A DNA stretch of 64,000 nt from Pseudarthrobacter sp. GA104 (lineage in GTDB: Bacteria > Actinomycetota > Actinomycetes > Actinomycetales > Micrococcaceae), in contig NZ_WOWL01000001.1 in the NCBI RefSeq assembly GCF_009741265.1, positions 310,001 through 374,000 of the forward strand, in the 5' to 3' direction. Under the pieces are notes generated by a model that saw only the letters and a list, made by a program, of their open reading frames with translations, did not search any database and was not told the origin of the DNA. The translations under genes were made by a program, and so were the position numbers. Shown piece after piece: positions 8,321 through 17,576 of this stretch (position 1 is the stretch's first letter; each line of letters starts with the position of its first letter).

Positions 8321-8824
8321 CTACATGCTTATGTCAGCTCGCGCCGGCCCGCTTAAAGGGGGCGCGGCCACCGGTCCTTTCGTAGCGATGCTGTAAGCAG
8401 GCTGGGCAGCTTCGGGTGCCGCTTGAAGACCCGCATCTGCAGTAGTGTCCGGACCGGCTACCGCCCGCGGTGAGCGCTGGTAGGCGGCCGTGCCGAACCG
8501 AAGGTCAGGACCGATCGTCTCAGCAACAATCCGGCGGGCTTCCCGCCGCTCGCCGTCCTTTTCGAAGGCACGGAACTCGAGTTCACCCGACACCGTAACG
8601 GGGTCACCCTTCTTCAAGGAGTTCGAAGCATTCTCTGCGAGCGCGCGGAACGCCGAGACGTTGTGGAAGACAGGCTCTCCGTCCTGCCAGGACCCGTCGG
8701 CTCCCTGAATCCGCTGGTTCACAGCAACCCGCAGTTTGGCGTGCGCTACTCCGGACTCACCGTAGGTAAGCTCAGGGTCCGCGACGAGGTTTCCGGCAAT
8801 GTTGACCGGAATCTTGGTACTCAT
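8321..8824 (-). CDS. ssb: Single-stranded DNA-binding protein (ICE-encoded SSB)
   Basis: 167 residues from ATG 8824, which has AAAGGG upstream; the longer frame to 8869 lacks a ribosome site. The OB fold is recognisable: PVNIAGNLVADPELTYGESG at residues 5-24, LRVAVNQR, FHNVSAFRALAENASNSLKK and GDPVTVSGELEFRAFEKDGE. The C-terminal 50 residues are variable, and the tail (ARADISM) lacks the acidic DDDIPF-type tip of housekeeping SSB. Known: conjugative elements often carry SSB to coat the incoming strand. It is the last gene of the leftward transfer operon, after the ArdC-like gene, which fits a role right after entry. Confidence 0.9.
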   Translation of the reverse strand: MSTKIPVNIAGNLVADPELTYGESGVAHAKLRVAVNQRIQGADGSWQDGEPVFHNVSAFRALAENASNSLKKGDPVTVSGELEFRAFEKDGERREARRIVAETIGPDLRFGTAAYQRSPRAVAGPDTTADAGLQAAPEAAQPAYSIATKGPVAAPPLSGPARADISM

Positions 8825-8881
8825 ATCTTCTGCCCTTTCTTTCGCAGACGGGTTTCTCCCGTCCAACACTTCGCGGCCGCC

Positions 8882-10042
8882 CTACGGGCCGGAAATCTCC
8901 AACCCTCGGGATGGTCCGCCGGGCTGCTGCAGGCGTACGTACGAATCCTTGCCTTGCACCTGGGGCGAGACTTCAGCAGTGGGAACCTTCCCGCCAAAAC
9001 CCGGAGGATTGGTGGATTCGAGGATGTTCTTGCTTGCCGCCGTGACGCGGCCTAAGACTGACTTCGCAATATCCACCCGCGAGGCGGGTTGCTTCGGAGA
9101 AGAGCTGCGCACAGCGGCTGAATGCTCCGCCTCAATCACTGCATCAGCCCAGCCTGATAGGTAACTTGCAGACTGCGGACCCCGGTCAATTCCATGAGCC
9201 TTGAGGATCGTGTACGCCACAGACTCGGCCTCGACCTCGGCAAGGCCTCGGTGGTCCACGCTGCTCCCGTAAAGCTTTCCCACCTTGTCATCCGGCCCGT
9301 GTAGCAAAACATGGCCGAGCTCATGCGCCAGGACGGCGACCCGCTCCTCCGGATTCAGCCAGCCACCCACTTGAACCTGGCGCTGCGCGAAGTCGGTGAA
9401 ACCACTCGTCAGGCCGAACTGCGCATCGGTGACCTGGATCGAGAAGCCGTGCGTGCGGGCAACCCGGGCCAGCGACTCCCATAGGTCCGGCGCGTCGAAG
9501 GTCGGGGCATCACTCGGCCTGGGAACCAGCAGCGGAGCCCCCTGGGTCTGCGAAACGTCGAAGACTGCCTGCCCGCGCCAACCCGTGATGAGGGTCTTCT
9601 TCCCCTCGTCGATAGCACCCTTGGGAAGTTTGTCGCCCAGGGGAATGCGCTGGCGCGTACCATCGGGCAGCAGCATCTGCTGCACACGGGCAGTCCGAGG
9701 AGCAATAACCCACAGGGCCTGCTCGCCACGAAGGACAGTGCGGCCGTGCCGTTCCCATTCCTTGTACCCCGCGACGAGCGTCGGCTCGTCCGTACCCCGC
9801 TGCGCCATCTGCATCATGAGCAAGGCGACGTTGCCACCTGAGTACCGCCACAAATTGGCTGAGGCATCCAGCAGAACCTGCCAATGTGAAGGTGACTCGA
9901 CCGCCTCCTCCAGAATCGAGTGCAGGCCATCCATCAATGAGGCGATTCGCTCCTCGGGCGCCATACGGCGAGCGCCGACGCTCGCTTCCGGAGAGCTCTG
10001 GTCGGGCAAACTGCTAGATTGAACTTCAGGTGTAGCGGCCAC
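8882..10042 (-). CDS. ArdC-like antirestriction protein with zinc metallopeptidase motif
   Basis: 386 residues from GTG 10042, which has AAGGG eight bases upstream (the frame also allows GTG 10051). Residues about 40-150 match the ArdC N-terminal domain: HWQVLLDASANLWRYSGGN, TLVAGYKEWERHGR and a GEQALWVIAPR stretch. Residues about 190-300 form a metallopeptidase-like domain with VAVLAHELGHVLLHG and a downstream glutamate region (AEVEAESVAYTIL). ArdC proteins bind ssDNA and protect incoming plasmid DNA from restriction. It lies directly upstream of ssb, so the pair would act during establishment in a new host. Confidence 0.85.
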   Translation of the reverse strand: MAATPEVQSSSLPDQSSPEASVGARRMAPEERIASLMDGLHSILEEAVESPSHWQVLLDASANLWRYSGGNVALLMMQMAQRGTDEPTLVAGYKEWERHGRTVLRGEQALWVIAPRTARVQQMLLPDGTRQRIPLGDKLPKGAIDEGKKTLITGWRGQAVFDVSQTQGAPLLVPRPSDAPTFDAPDLWESLARVARTHGFSIQVTDAQFGLTSGFTDFAQRQVQVGGWLNPEERVAVLAHELGHVLLHGPDDKVGKLYGSSVDHRGLAEVEAESVAYTILKAHGIDRGPQSASYLSGWADAVIEAEHSAAVRSSSPKQPASRVDIAKSVLGRVTAASKNILESTNPPGFGGKVPTAEVSPQVQGKDSYVRLQQPGGPSRGLEISGP

Positions 10043-10126
10043 GACAGCCACCCTTCATGCTTCTTGGACCGCAGCATTGCTGCGCAGACACCCGTTCATG
10101 GTTAAGCACCTCAAGAGCAACATGAC

Positions 10127-10639
10127 TCAGAAGTCAGCAACCAGTTGATGAGCAGCCTTCCGCCACTCAACAAAGTCCGGGTCATCGCCAGACAGGATGC
10201 GAGGCGCAGGCTCCTTGTGTGCCTGCAGGCCCACACACCCGGCAGTCCTGGTGTGCATCCGCAAGCGTTCGACGGCGTGCGGGAGCCTTTCGTGAAAGGC
10301 AAGCGGGCCGAAGCCCGGGTCATCTTGAGTGAAGGAGGCAAGCTCGGCGCGGTGAAGCGCATACAACTCAGCCACAATCTCGGGGTGACGCCACCAGCAG
10401 TCAGGAATGACCGACATCGTCAGCTGATAGGTCGCGACAAGCCATCGCACCCATGAGAAAAGGGCACCCCAGACTTCCTGGGACTGCTCCGGAGTCATTT
10501 CCCGCCAACGGCGGGTCACGCTCTTGGAAGCCGCTGAAGCACCAAAAGCGGATCGAAACAGCTGCGCGGTGATTTCGTCGTCCCCGAAAGAGCCAGCAGA
10601 CGGGACATCGAACTCCTCGGTCTCGTCATTGCTGCGCAT
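10127..10639 (-). CDS. DUF4913-like conjugation-associated protein
   Basis: 170 residues. The centre (about residues 58-100) reads WGALFSWVRWLVATYQLTM then IPDCWWRHPEIVAELYALHR, which I recognise as the DUF4913 pattern found beside TraG/VirD4 genes on actinobacterial mobile elements. It overlaps the coupling-protein gene by 14 bases, so the two are translationally linked. No enzymatic motif is seen; a structural or regulatory role with the coupling protein is an inference. The family label is from memory of the pattern. Confidence 0.7.
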   Translation of the reverse strand: MRSNDETEEFDVPSAGSFGDDEITAQLFRSAFGASAASKSVTRRWREMTPEQSQEVWGALFSWVRWLVATYQLTMSVIPDCWWRHPEIVAELYALHRAELASFTQDDPGFGPLAFHERLPHAVERLRMHTRTAGCVGLQAHKEPAPRILSGDDPDFVEWRKAAHQLVADF

Positions 10640-12449
10640 CCGGCTCCCCTTCGGTCTTTTGCTGACGCTCTCTGTGCCCGTCGGCCAAGATGCGCTCCAT
10701 CTCCGCCTTCAAGCGGCGCAGCTCCCCTGCGTCCTTACGCTTGTGCCACTCGAGTAGGTCGAGCAGGATCGGTCGAGTCCGCCGCCCAAGCATCAGCGCG
10801 GTGCCAGCGGGCAGGCGTCGAATCTCGTCCAGAGCAATTACAGGACTTTCCCGTATCTGCTCCCCGTCCTGCCGGCCAGCGGAAGACCAGGACCGCGTGG
10901 TGAGGGTGAGGCTCCTCTCTCCCAGCAACCCGGCGAGCGAACGCAGGTCCCGTTCGTCAGATCCGCCTCCAAAGATCACTTTGATGATCGCCGAGTCCCA
11001 GATGGTCGATGCCTCATCGATGGACCAGCCCGAACGGGCCTGGGACAACGACTGCAAAACGACGAGCGTTGAGATCCCGATACCGCCGCCGTCGGACAGC
11101 GCCACAGGCAGCCCGGGCCAGGGGGCGAGGTTCGCAATCTCGTCCAGTACTAGGGAAAGCGGTGGCTCAAGCCGCCCGCCTGGTGACACAAAGGCCATCT
11201 CACGGGCTGCATTGTCGATGTCATCGATCAGGGCCGATAGATAAGGCCCGGCAGCAGCTGCCCCCGCCCGAGTGCCGATGAGATACAGAGTCCCCCGTTC
11301 CCGGATGAAGGCTTTCGGATCGAACTCTTCGGATGCGTCCTGGGGATTCAGCGCGGCCAGCACCTTGGGCGATGAGAGAGGCGCCACCGCCGCCGAAACG
11401 CCGATCCACGAGTTAGAAGTATTCCGCGGATCGTCCTCCAGGATCCCCATTAGGTCTGCCTGCCAACCCAGCGCCGCCCCAGGGCTGCCCAGAACCTCGA
11501 GCGCCTCCCGCGCCAGTACCGGGCTGGATGACCAGCGCCGGAATGCCGCCACTCCCTCGCCGCACAGCGCCGCTGCATGCAGCAGGCATTGAAGAACTAT
11601 CAGCGAGCGCTTCTGCCACGCTGCGTTCTCCCCTTTCATCTCGGTGTCCGCGGTAATAACCAACGCCCGCCGGGTAGCAATATCAGGGTCCTCGCACCCA
11701 CGTACGGGTGACCAGCGAAGCGAAGACGGGATCCCCGACATACCCTGTGGGTCAAAGACGGTCACGGGTCGCCCACCGGAAGCCCGCGCCTTCATCGTCA
11801 CCACCAGGTTGTCCGCACGCGTGGATGTCGTGACGACTGCCCCCGGTGCGTCAAGGATCGCGTTGATGACGACATAAAGCCCCTTGCCGGATCGCGGAGC
11901 ACCTTGAATCACCATCGACTCTTCCGTGGAGACATGGACGGTGACACCGCGGGAGCGGCCCAGCGTCCATGACACGTCCTGCACTGAAGGATTCGCGAGT
12001 CCTGGACGCGTGAACTTTCCTCTTTTCCGCACGGCCCTCGCCCCAAAATCGTGAAGAATCTCCGCCCGGCGGGCAACGCCGTCGCGGTTCAGGATGTCTT
12101 GGCGCAGCCAGCCGCCCGATTGCTTCCAACGCCGCCACAGGACCAACGCGCCGACGGCGAGCGCACCCACCAGAAGTAGAGTCGGGCCTAGGACCCACCA
12201 GATGCTGTCTGTGCCAAGCACACAGTCAGCCCGGCGAACAACGATCCATTCCATCCTGTTGGCGACAAGTCCGACGGCGGCGGCAGGGTTAAAGGGCGAC
12301 GGCGGCATGGCGCCGCACTGCCAAGAGCCGGCCACGTGCGCTGCAGCCTGCACTATTGCGCAGAGACATACATACGCCGCCGCGCCGACAAGGCCGACGG
12401 TGACCAATGGATTCTCGTTTGCCGCGCGCGAGCTCACTGGCCGTCTCAC
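10626..12449 (-). CDS. Type IV coupling protein (VirD4/TraG/TraD family)
   Basis: 607 residues from a GTG start whose GTGA overlaps the stop of the VirB4-type ATPase gene. Two membrane helices lie at about residues 15-40 and 85-108. The cytoplasmic ATPase follows with Walker A (IQGAPRSGKGLYVV, near 182) and Walker B (LSLVLDEIANLAPW, near 432), plus the conserved FDPQGMSG and NTSNSWIGV segments. It would dock the relaxase-DNA complex at 3515-7078 to the secretion channel and drive DNA export. The C-terminal 40 residues are charged and coiled (HKRKDAGELRRLKAEMERIL). Order and overlaps put it in one transfer operon. Confidence 0.93.
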   Translation of the reverse strand: MRRPVSSRAANENPLVTVGLVGAAAYVCLCAIVQAAAHVAGSWQCGAMPPSPFNPAAAVGLVANRMEWIVVRRADCVLGTDSIWWVLGPTLLLVGALAVGALVLWRRWKQSGGWLRQDILNRDGVARRAEILHDFGARAVRKRGKFTRPGLANPSVQDVSWTLGRSRGVTVHVSTEESMVIQGAPRSGKGLYVVINAILDAPGAVVTTSTRADNLVVTMKARASGGRPVTVFDPQGMSGIPSSLRWSPVRGCEDPDIATRRALVITADTEMKGENAAWQKRSLIVLQCLLHAAALCGEGVAAFRRWSSSPVLAREALEVLGSPGAALGWQADLMGILEDDPRNTSNSWIGVSAAVAPLSSPKVLAALNPQDASEEFDPKAFIRERGTLYLIGTRAGAAAAGPYLSALIDDIDNAAREMAFVSPGGRLEPPLSLVLDEIANLAPWPGLPVALSDGGGIGISTLVVLQSLSQARSGWSIDEASTIWDSAIIKVIFGGGSDERDLRSLAGLLGERSLTLTTRSWSSAGRQDGEQIRESPVIALDEIRRLPAGTALMLGRRTRPILLDLLEWHKRKDAGELRRLKAEMERILADGHRERQQKTEGEPDAQQ

Positions 12450-13891
12450 AGCATCCTGTCGTCTGTCCCGAAAACAGCAAGCTCGTCAGTGGTCACGCGA
12501 TTGGCAACGATGAAGGAGCGGTTGCCCACTTTCCAGAGCCCGACGCCCTTCGGAAGGTTCTCCACATGCTCGCACTCCGCTTCGGTCAGGCCGAGCGCTT
12601 CCTTGGTCAGGCGCATCGCGTCGTGCTTCTGCCGGTAGATGACCCTGGTGTCAGCCTCAGTCAGCAGGCCCAGCGCTTTCTGCCGGTGTCCGCTGGTGCT
12701 GTCACCGATCTCGTTGAGGTCGGCGACCTTGTGCATGATGAGCAGGTTCGCGATCCCGTACGTTCTGGCGAGCCGCCACTGTTCGCTCATCTTTGCCAAC
12801 ATGTAGGGATCTGCGAGCATCCGCCACCCCTCGTCGTACACCACCAGCCGCTTCCCGCCGTCGGGATTGGTGATGGCGGCTTCCAACCACGTGGCACCGC
12901 AGGCGGCGGCCAACGAAAGGGCCTGCTCCGACGCTCCGATCAGCGCTGAGGTATCCATCACCATCATCGGGGCATCAGCGTCGAAGGCCACCGTGGATGG
13001 CGCATCGAACATGCCCTCGAGATCACCGGACACAGTACGTCGCAGGGAATGGCTGACGGCGGTTGCTCCGTCAGTTCCAACCAGGGCGGTCATCTCCTTC
13101 GACGGTTTGAGGAGGTGGTCCAGCACCATGGGCAGGGTCGGGTTCGAATTCTCGGCCATGGTTTCCATGAGGGCTATGTCCAAGGCTGTGTGCTCCACGG
13201 GCCTAAGGGGCGTCCCCTGCCGCATGAGTGAAACCAAGGCCCCCAGGAGATACCGACGGCGTTGCCTCACCACCGCTTGCCACTGAGCCTCGGTAAGGGC
13301 AGTGGAGCGGGGACCGGCGTCGAGGGGATTCACCCTCGCAGGACGGCCAGGGCCAATGGAGATGACCTTGCCGCCGACAGCCTCCGCTACAGCAACCCAC
13401 TCGCCCTTGGGATCAGACGCGACGGCGGCCTTTCGGCCCAGTGTGATTGACCGCGTCACCAGCGACTTGCCGCACATCGACTTGCCGGTGCCGACCGTCC
13501 CGATCACGACAATGGACGGGCCACTGATGATCCCCTTGTCGTACAGGATCCATGGATCGTAGGAGAAGGCTCCAGATCCGAAAACGTCGGTGCCGATGTA
13601 GGTTCCCTCGTGCCCCAGCCCCGACTCTGTAAGGAACGGGTAGGCGGCGGCAAACGTCATGGTCGATGCGCGGTGGGGCGCGGGCCGCAACCGATGCGGA
13701 CCCCGCAGGGAGTTCGGATCATTACTCCCCCAGTCACCCGCGAGGCGAAAGGCACTGAATTCCTGCAGCCTATCCTCTGCCGCGGTGCTCGCCGGCACTG
13801 CCCCGGAAGGCGAGATCCGCCGTCGTGCTTTCCGTTCCGTCCCTTTCTTTCCCGACGGCAGGTACTCGAAGCTAGTGGATGCTCGCTTCAA
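12446..13891 (-). CDS. VirB4-type conjugation ATPase, catalytic half
   Basis: 481 residues from a TTG start at 13891 that overlaps the stop of the previous gene (TTGA) and has GGAAGGGGA five bases upstream; the ATG-type start at 13939 would lie inside the neighbour and has no ribosome site. Walker A is IGTVGTGKSMCGKSL near residue 130; Walker B is LVVYDEGWRMLA near 365; the IMHKVADL segment follows. The C-terminal half of VirB4/TraE-family ATPases is covered, while the usual N-terminal domain is missing here and supplied by the neighbour at 13888-15393. It would power channel assembly and substrate transfer at the inner face of the membrane. Confidence 0.9.
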   Translation of the reverse strand: MKRASTSFEYLPSGKKGTERKARRRISPSGAVPASTAAEDRLQEFSAFRLAGDWGSNDPNSLRGPHRLRPAPHRASTMTFAAAYPFLTESGLGHEGTYIGTDVFGSGAFSYDPWILYDKGIISGPSIVVIGTVGTGKSMCGKSLVTRSITLGRKAAVASDPKGEWVAVAEAVGGKVISIGPGRPARVNPLDAGPRSTALTEAQWQAVVRQRRRYLLGALVSLMRQGTPLRPVEHTALDIALMETMAENSNPTLPMVLDHLLKPSKEMTALVGTDGATAVSHSLRRTVSGDLEGMFDAPSTVAFDADAPMMVMDTSALIGASEQALSLAAACGATWLEAAITNPDGGKRLVVYDEGWRMLADPYMLAKMSEQWRLARTYGIANLLIMHKVADLNEIGDSTSGHRQKALGLLTEADTRVIYRQKHDAMRLTKEALGLTEAECEHVENLPKGVGLWKVGNRSFIVANRVTTDELAVFGTDDRML

Positions 13892-15393
13892 CGCAGTCCC
13901 CTTCCAAGCGGCAGACCGCCGGCAACAAACGCGGCCCATTGCTGTCCGTAGAGAAGCCGAAGCTCAACGAATGCCCCGGCCGCAGCGGACTCAAGTTCCT
14001 GGCGATGCCTTGCCAAGTCCTCCAACGTGGTCGCCGTGACGGTGATGTAGGCAGCCGGGCGGACGTCACCATGGCCGGTGACGATCTCTTCCTCCCTCTG
14101 GATTACTTCTTCTTCCTCGGCCTTTTGCTCACGGGTAAGCGGCCTGTCAAAGCGGGCATTGATGCGGCGGCGGGTCTCATGCGCCTCCTGCGCGGAACGG
14201 ATGTCACGAAGGGCTTCAGCAGTAGGAACCGCCCGGATGACTTCCGTAAACGTGTGGCGGAATTCGCCCACGTAGATCAGCGGGTGCAGGAAGCCCGGAA
14301 ACACTTTCTGGCGCGGCCATTCAGCAATCCAGAAAGTCTGGTGGAACCCGGTGTCGGTCCGCAGGTAGGTCCAGTGTTCCTCAACGGCCATCGGGCCATG
14401 GCGGTGGAGGGTATCCATCTCCTCTTTTGCCCCCTCGTCCGACGGCGGGGCTGTCGCCACCGACCCTTTGGTAGCCGGTAAAGCAGCGGGATCGAATGCA
14501 CCACGAATGATCCCTAACAATCCCGGTTCCCCAATCCACTCCTCTACCTTCACGCTGTGGGTACCGAGCGACGTTTTCATTGCCTCGACTTCCAGCCGCA
14601 GGACGCGTTCCAGGCCTACCAGTCCCCCGCCCGACTCCTTGATCCGCCGTCGAGCCTTGCTGGTATCCAGGACGACCGCCACGAGGAGTTCATGGCTCAT
14701 GGTTGATTCGGCTGCACCGAGCAAGTCCTCATAGGCGCGTTGTCCCCACGCGATCTTCTCTCCGGTTTGGGCCGTGATGGCGTTGTCCTTATAGAACTCC
14801 CAGAGCGCCGACGACGGATAGGGCACGGTGTAATCCTGGACCGCGATCCGGGCCACGCTTGGCCGCTGGGCCATGCCCGCTTGCACACGCGACCAGGCCT
14901 GGACCGCCCAGGCTTTGTCGTCTGCGTCCAAGAGTGCAAAAGACCTCGTGCTGCACCGCAGCACCGCGATTGCCTCCCTGCCGTGGCGGTCGACCATGAA
15001 GCATTCACCGCTGGCCGTTGTTCGGATCTCCAGGTTGCCGAGACCGCCCGGGAGGGCGAGCCGACCAGCCAATTGCGGGACCGCGGGTTTTGCAAGGAAC
15101 CGTGTTTGTCCTGCCGCTGCCCGGTAGAAGAACACAGCGAGCTGTTTCGCCCATACGGGATAAGGAATGCGGGAATACTGGAGGAGCCCGAGCAGCATAA
15201 GCCCAAGCCAGAGGGGTCCGGAGGAAAAAAGGCCAACCGGCCCACTGCTGGCAGAAGCCACTATGGCAACCACGCCGCCCCCTGCGACTATCAACAACTG
15301 GTACCACTTAAGGCCAAGGAAGAACCCGCGGCGCTCGTATCTGGGGAATTTGACGGCCTCGAGGGCACGGGCATCGTCAGACATGTGGGGCAC
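13888..15393 (-). CDS. SCO6880-family protein: VirB3/PrgI-like helices plus VirB4 N-terminal-like domain
   Basis: 501 residues. Two adjacent membrane helices at about residues 27-50 and 55-73 follow the basic start VKFPRYERRGFFLGLKW, the pattern of PrgI/VirB3-type proteins. The remainder is a large soluble domain resembling the N-terminal part of VirB4 proteins (FMVDRHGREAIAVLRC, LRTDTGFHQTFWIAEWPR). No Walker A is present. Its stop overlaps the TTG start of the catalytic VirB4 half, so together they look like one VirB3-VirB4 module split into two coupled genes. The name SCO6880 family is from memory of the Streptomyces family. It overlaps the VirB6-like gene upstream by 17 bases. Confidence 0.82.
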   Translation of the reverse strand: MPHMSDDARALEAVKFPRYERRGFFLGLKWYQLLIVAGGGVVAIVASASSGPVGLFSSGPLWLGLMLLGLLQYSRIPYPVWAKQLAVFFYRAAAGQTRFLAKPAVPQLAGRLALPGGLGNLEIRTTASGECFMVDRHGREAIAVLRCSTRSFALLDADDKAWAVQAWSRVQAGMAQRPSVARIAVQDYTVPYPSSALWEFYKDNAITAQTGEKIAWGQRAYEDLLGAAESTMSHELLVAVVLDTSKARRRIKESGGGLVGLERVLRLEVEAMKTSLGTHSVKVEEWIGEPGLLGIIRGAFDPAALPATKGSVATAPPSDEGAKEEMDTLHRHGPMAVEEHWTYLRTDTGFHQTFWIAEWPRQKVFPGFLHPLIYVGEFRHTFTEVIRAVPTAEALRDIRSAQEAHETRRRINARFDRPLTREQKAEEEEVIQREEEIVTGHGDVRPAAYITVTATTLEDLARHRQELESAAAGAFVELRLLYGQQWAAFVAGGLPLGRGLR

Positions 15394-16750
15394 CTCCGTT
15401 CGGAGGGTCGATTCTTGGTGGATGGGGTTTCGGAGGCCGCACCCTCGAAGGGGCCGGTGGGCTTGCGTTGGGATGCGCTCGCGGTTCGGCCTCTCCGAGT
15501 GGGGCCTGCCGCGCGGATGCCGGGGCGGTACCGCTGTTTTCGCGAGGGTCTATGCGCGCTAAGCCCTGCTGCGACCCCGGTGGGTGAAGGGTGTTCGGGC
15601 CTCCGTTGGAGGGCGCGGTTCTCAAGGCCAACTGGCCGCCGCCACCCTGAGGCGACGGCATCCCGGACCGGACAGTGGGTGCCAACACTTGTGTCGGGAA
15701 GAGGCTGCGGCTTGAGCTGATGGGCCGGGTCATGGCCGACCGACTCACCAAGCCCGCAAGCGTTAGGCGACCACCCGTCTGCCGACTGATCTGGCTAGCT
15801 GCCACGCTGCTGCTCCGGGACAGGACGTGGCCGCCACCCGCCGTTTGGGCCGCTGCCGCAAGTTCCCCACCTGCGAAGCTAACCAAGCGCAGAGCCATCA
15901 ACGGTGCGCCGCAGGCAAGCGCCATGCCCACCGTTCCGGCAGCCAAACCCGCAAAGGACTTTGACTCCGCAAAGAGCTTCACTGCAACGGCCAAAACAGT
16001 TGCGGCTAAGGGTTTTGCCAACACCAGGGCAATGACCACCTCGCACCAGCGGCGAGCCCAGGACTTTGTCTTTTCCCAGGGCAGCAGCATCAAGGCAACC
16101 GGAGCGACAGCGGCCAGGACTACGAGTGCAAAGGAGCGGAAGATCATCGAGCACATCAAGATGAAGGCAAGGATCCACACGACAATAACTGCCATCACTG
16201 TAACGACGACGGCACCGGCTGGGCCCCCTGTCGTCCCAGGTGCCAGCGAGACCAAGTTCCATTCCCGACCACTTCCTTCTGGTGCCCGTTCAAATCCGAA
16301 AAGCCTCATGAACACGAGGTATGGGTCCGAACCAATCGATTCGAGCAGCGCGGCTGAGGCTAAATCACTCGCCCGCGTCAGTTGCCGGACGAGATACACG
16401 GCAGCCCCGACCAGTGGAATGGCGGCAGCGCCACCAAGCATCGCGCGGCCGATGCGTCTCGGCTGCTGACTGAGCAGACCCGACAGGACCTGGAGGATCA
16501 TCACGACGACGAGCGGCGTCATCATGACGACCACCCACCAGCTCGTCAGCCCCTCGATGGAGAGCCATTGGGAGTCGTCCACGTCCGACACGGTGAAGGC
16601 GCCAGTGATGAAGGCCCAAAGCCAGGACGCCATGTTTTGGAGGATGTTTGCGAAGAGGGACGTGACTGCGCCCAGGGCGTTGTCGTTGGCCTGTGAGACC
16701 AAACCGCAGCCGGGCGGCCACCATCCATTGAGGTCGCACTCAACAGGCAT
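15377..16750 (-). CDS. VirB6/TrbL-like multi-pass conjugation protein (SCO6881-like)
   Basis: 457 residues with about six to eight membrane segments between residues 35 and 300, for example WWVVVMMTPLVVVMILQVL, GAVVVTVMAVIVVWILAFIL and FALVVLAAVAPVALMLLPW. The motif LPWEKTKSWARRWCEVVIAL resembles the conserved loop of actinobacterial VirB6/TrbL homologues. The last 150 residues are soluble, proline- and serine-rich, ending PHPPRIDPPNGGAPHV. It would form the inner channel with the VirB3/VirB4-like proteins encoded downstream. It starts three bases after the small membrane protein gene and overlaps the SCO6880-type gene. Confidence 0.8.
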   Translation of the reverse strand: MPVECDLNGWWPPGCGLVSQANDNALGAVTSLFANILQNMASWLWAFITGAFTVSDVDDSQWLSIEGLTSWWVVVMMTPLVVVMILQVLSGLLSQQPRRIGRAMLGGAAAIPLVGAAVYLVRQLTRASDLASAALLESIGSDPYLVFMRLFGFERAPEGSGREWNLVSLAPGTTGGPAGAVVVTVMAVIVVWILAFILMCSMIFRSFALVVLAAVAPVALMLLPWEKTKSWARRWCEVVIALVLAKPLAATVLAVAVKLFAESKSFAGLAAGTVGMALACGAPLMALRLVSFAGGELAAAAQTAGGGHVLSRSSSVAASQISRQTGGRLTLAGLVSRSAMTRPISSSRSLFPTQVLAPTVRSGMPSPQGGGGQLALRTAPSNGGPNTLHPPGSQQGLARIDPRENSGTAPASARQAPLGEAEPRAHPNASPPAPSRVRPPKPHPPRIDPPNGGAPHV

Positions 16751-16753
16751 GAG

Positions 16754-17041
16754 TTAGAACCCAAGCGGGAAGGCGGTCTGTGACCAGAGGATGTAGCCGT
16801 TTATGCCGCCGAGAATGGCAGCTACGGGCCCTGTCCAGAGGAGGATCACGCCACCGCCGGAAGCAAGGCGTGACGACTGGCTAAGTTTGCCGGCCAGCAG
16901 CATCGCGGCACCGATGATAGCCACGATAGCAATGATGATGAAGGCGCCGACGAGGATGCCGCCGCCGATCTGTTTGAGCGATTCCAGGAAGGGAAAGCTC
17001 GCGTTCGGGGTGATCCCCGGGTCCACCGCTGCGAAAAACAT
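16754..17041 (-). CDS. Small two-helix membrane protein, pilin-like position
   Basis: 95 residues with a GGAG ribosome site before ATG 17041. Two membrane helices at about 28-50 and 62-84 (ILVGAFIIIAIVAIIGAAML and GGGVILLWTGPVAAILGGI) are separated by a short basic loop (GKLSQSSRLAS). Size, two helices and the position directly before the VirB6-like gene are those of VirB2-like pilins or small channel subunits in actinobacterial conjugation clusters, but no pilin signature or signal peptide is obvious. It is first in the tightly packed - strand run that ends at ssb. Confidence 0.7.
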   Translation of the reverse strand: MFFAAVDPGITPNASFPFLESLKQIGGGILVGAFIIIAIVAIIGAAMLLAGKLSQSSRLASGGGVILLWTGPVAAILGGINGYILWSQTAFPLGF

Positions 17042-17180
17042 TGGTGCTCCGTCCGTTGTGTTCCATGGAGTGAGCAGATGAGCTCACGGGTTCATGGAGG
17101 TGGCAGGGACGGAGCGACATGATCGCATTGCATAATCATCGGCAGAGAGCCTTCGTCGCGACATCGGTTTTGCCTGCCTA

Positions 17181-17220
17181 ACGAGAACCCCGCCAGCAAC
17201 GGGGCTGACGGGGTTCTCGT
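17181..17220. terminator. GC-rich hairpin before transfer operon
   Basis: Perfect 11-base arms (ACGAGAACCCC at 17181-17191 and its complement at 17210-17220) around an 18-base loop. There is no T-run on either side. It lies between the 44-codon ORF and the T4SS genes on the - strand, so it may terminate or attenuate transcription coming from 17479, or be an mRNA-stability hairpin. Confidence 0.5.
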
Positions 17221-17344
17221 ATAGATGAGCGTTAGCTCAGCAGCGTCTCGCCGTGCTCGGTACGTGACCGGACAAAGGGACGCGGGTACTTGGGTGAGCC
17301 CCAGAAGAAGTGTTCTTCTTCATCAGTGGAGCTCTGCTCTGCCT

Positions 17345-17479
17345 TCACTTGCCCTTGCCCTTCTGGGAAAGGGCACTGGCTGCGGCGGTCTTCTCGGCTT
17401 TGGTGGAGCTAGGGTTGCGCAAGACTTTGCTTGCGGCGGTTGCAGCTTTGCTGCTGGTTTGGCGGCTGTTCTTAGCCAT
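17345..17479 (-). CDS. 44-residue Ala/Lys/Ser-rich small protein
   Basis: ATG 17479 is preceded by GAAGGAACAGGATT, a good ribosome site. The protein begins MAKNSRQTSSKAATAASKVL and ends ALSQKGKGK, rich in Ala, Ser, Lys and Thr with no cysteine or aromatic residue. I recall very similar short, basic, low-complexity proteins (TSSKAATAASK... TAAASALSQ) as conserved hypotheticals in Arthrobacter and other actinobacteria; function unknown. A DNA- or nucleoid-binding role is only a guess from charge. It lies downstream of the 21-codon ORF and upstream of the T4SS genes on the same strand. Confidence 0.7.
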   Translation of the reverse strand: MAKNSRQTSSKAATAASKVLRNPSSTKAEKTAAASALSQKGKGK

Positions 17480-17576
17480 AATCCTGTTCCTTCAGGTCGA
17501 TCCATTTGAAAAGGTGGGACCGGCGCTTTGATTCGAGCGATCCCAGCACCGGGCCCGGGGCCTCCAACTCAGCGCC

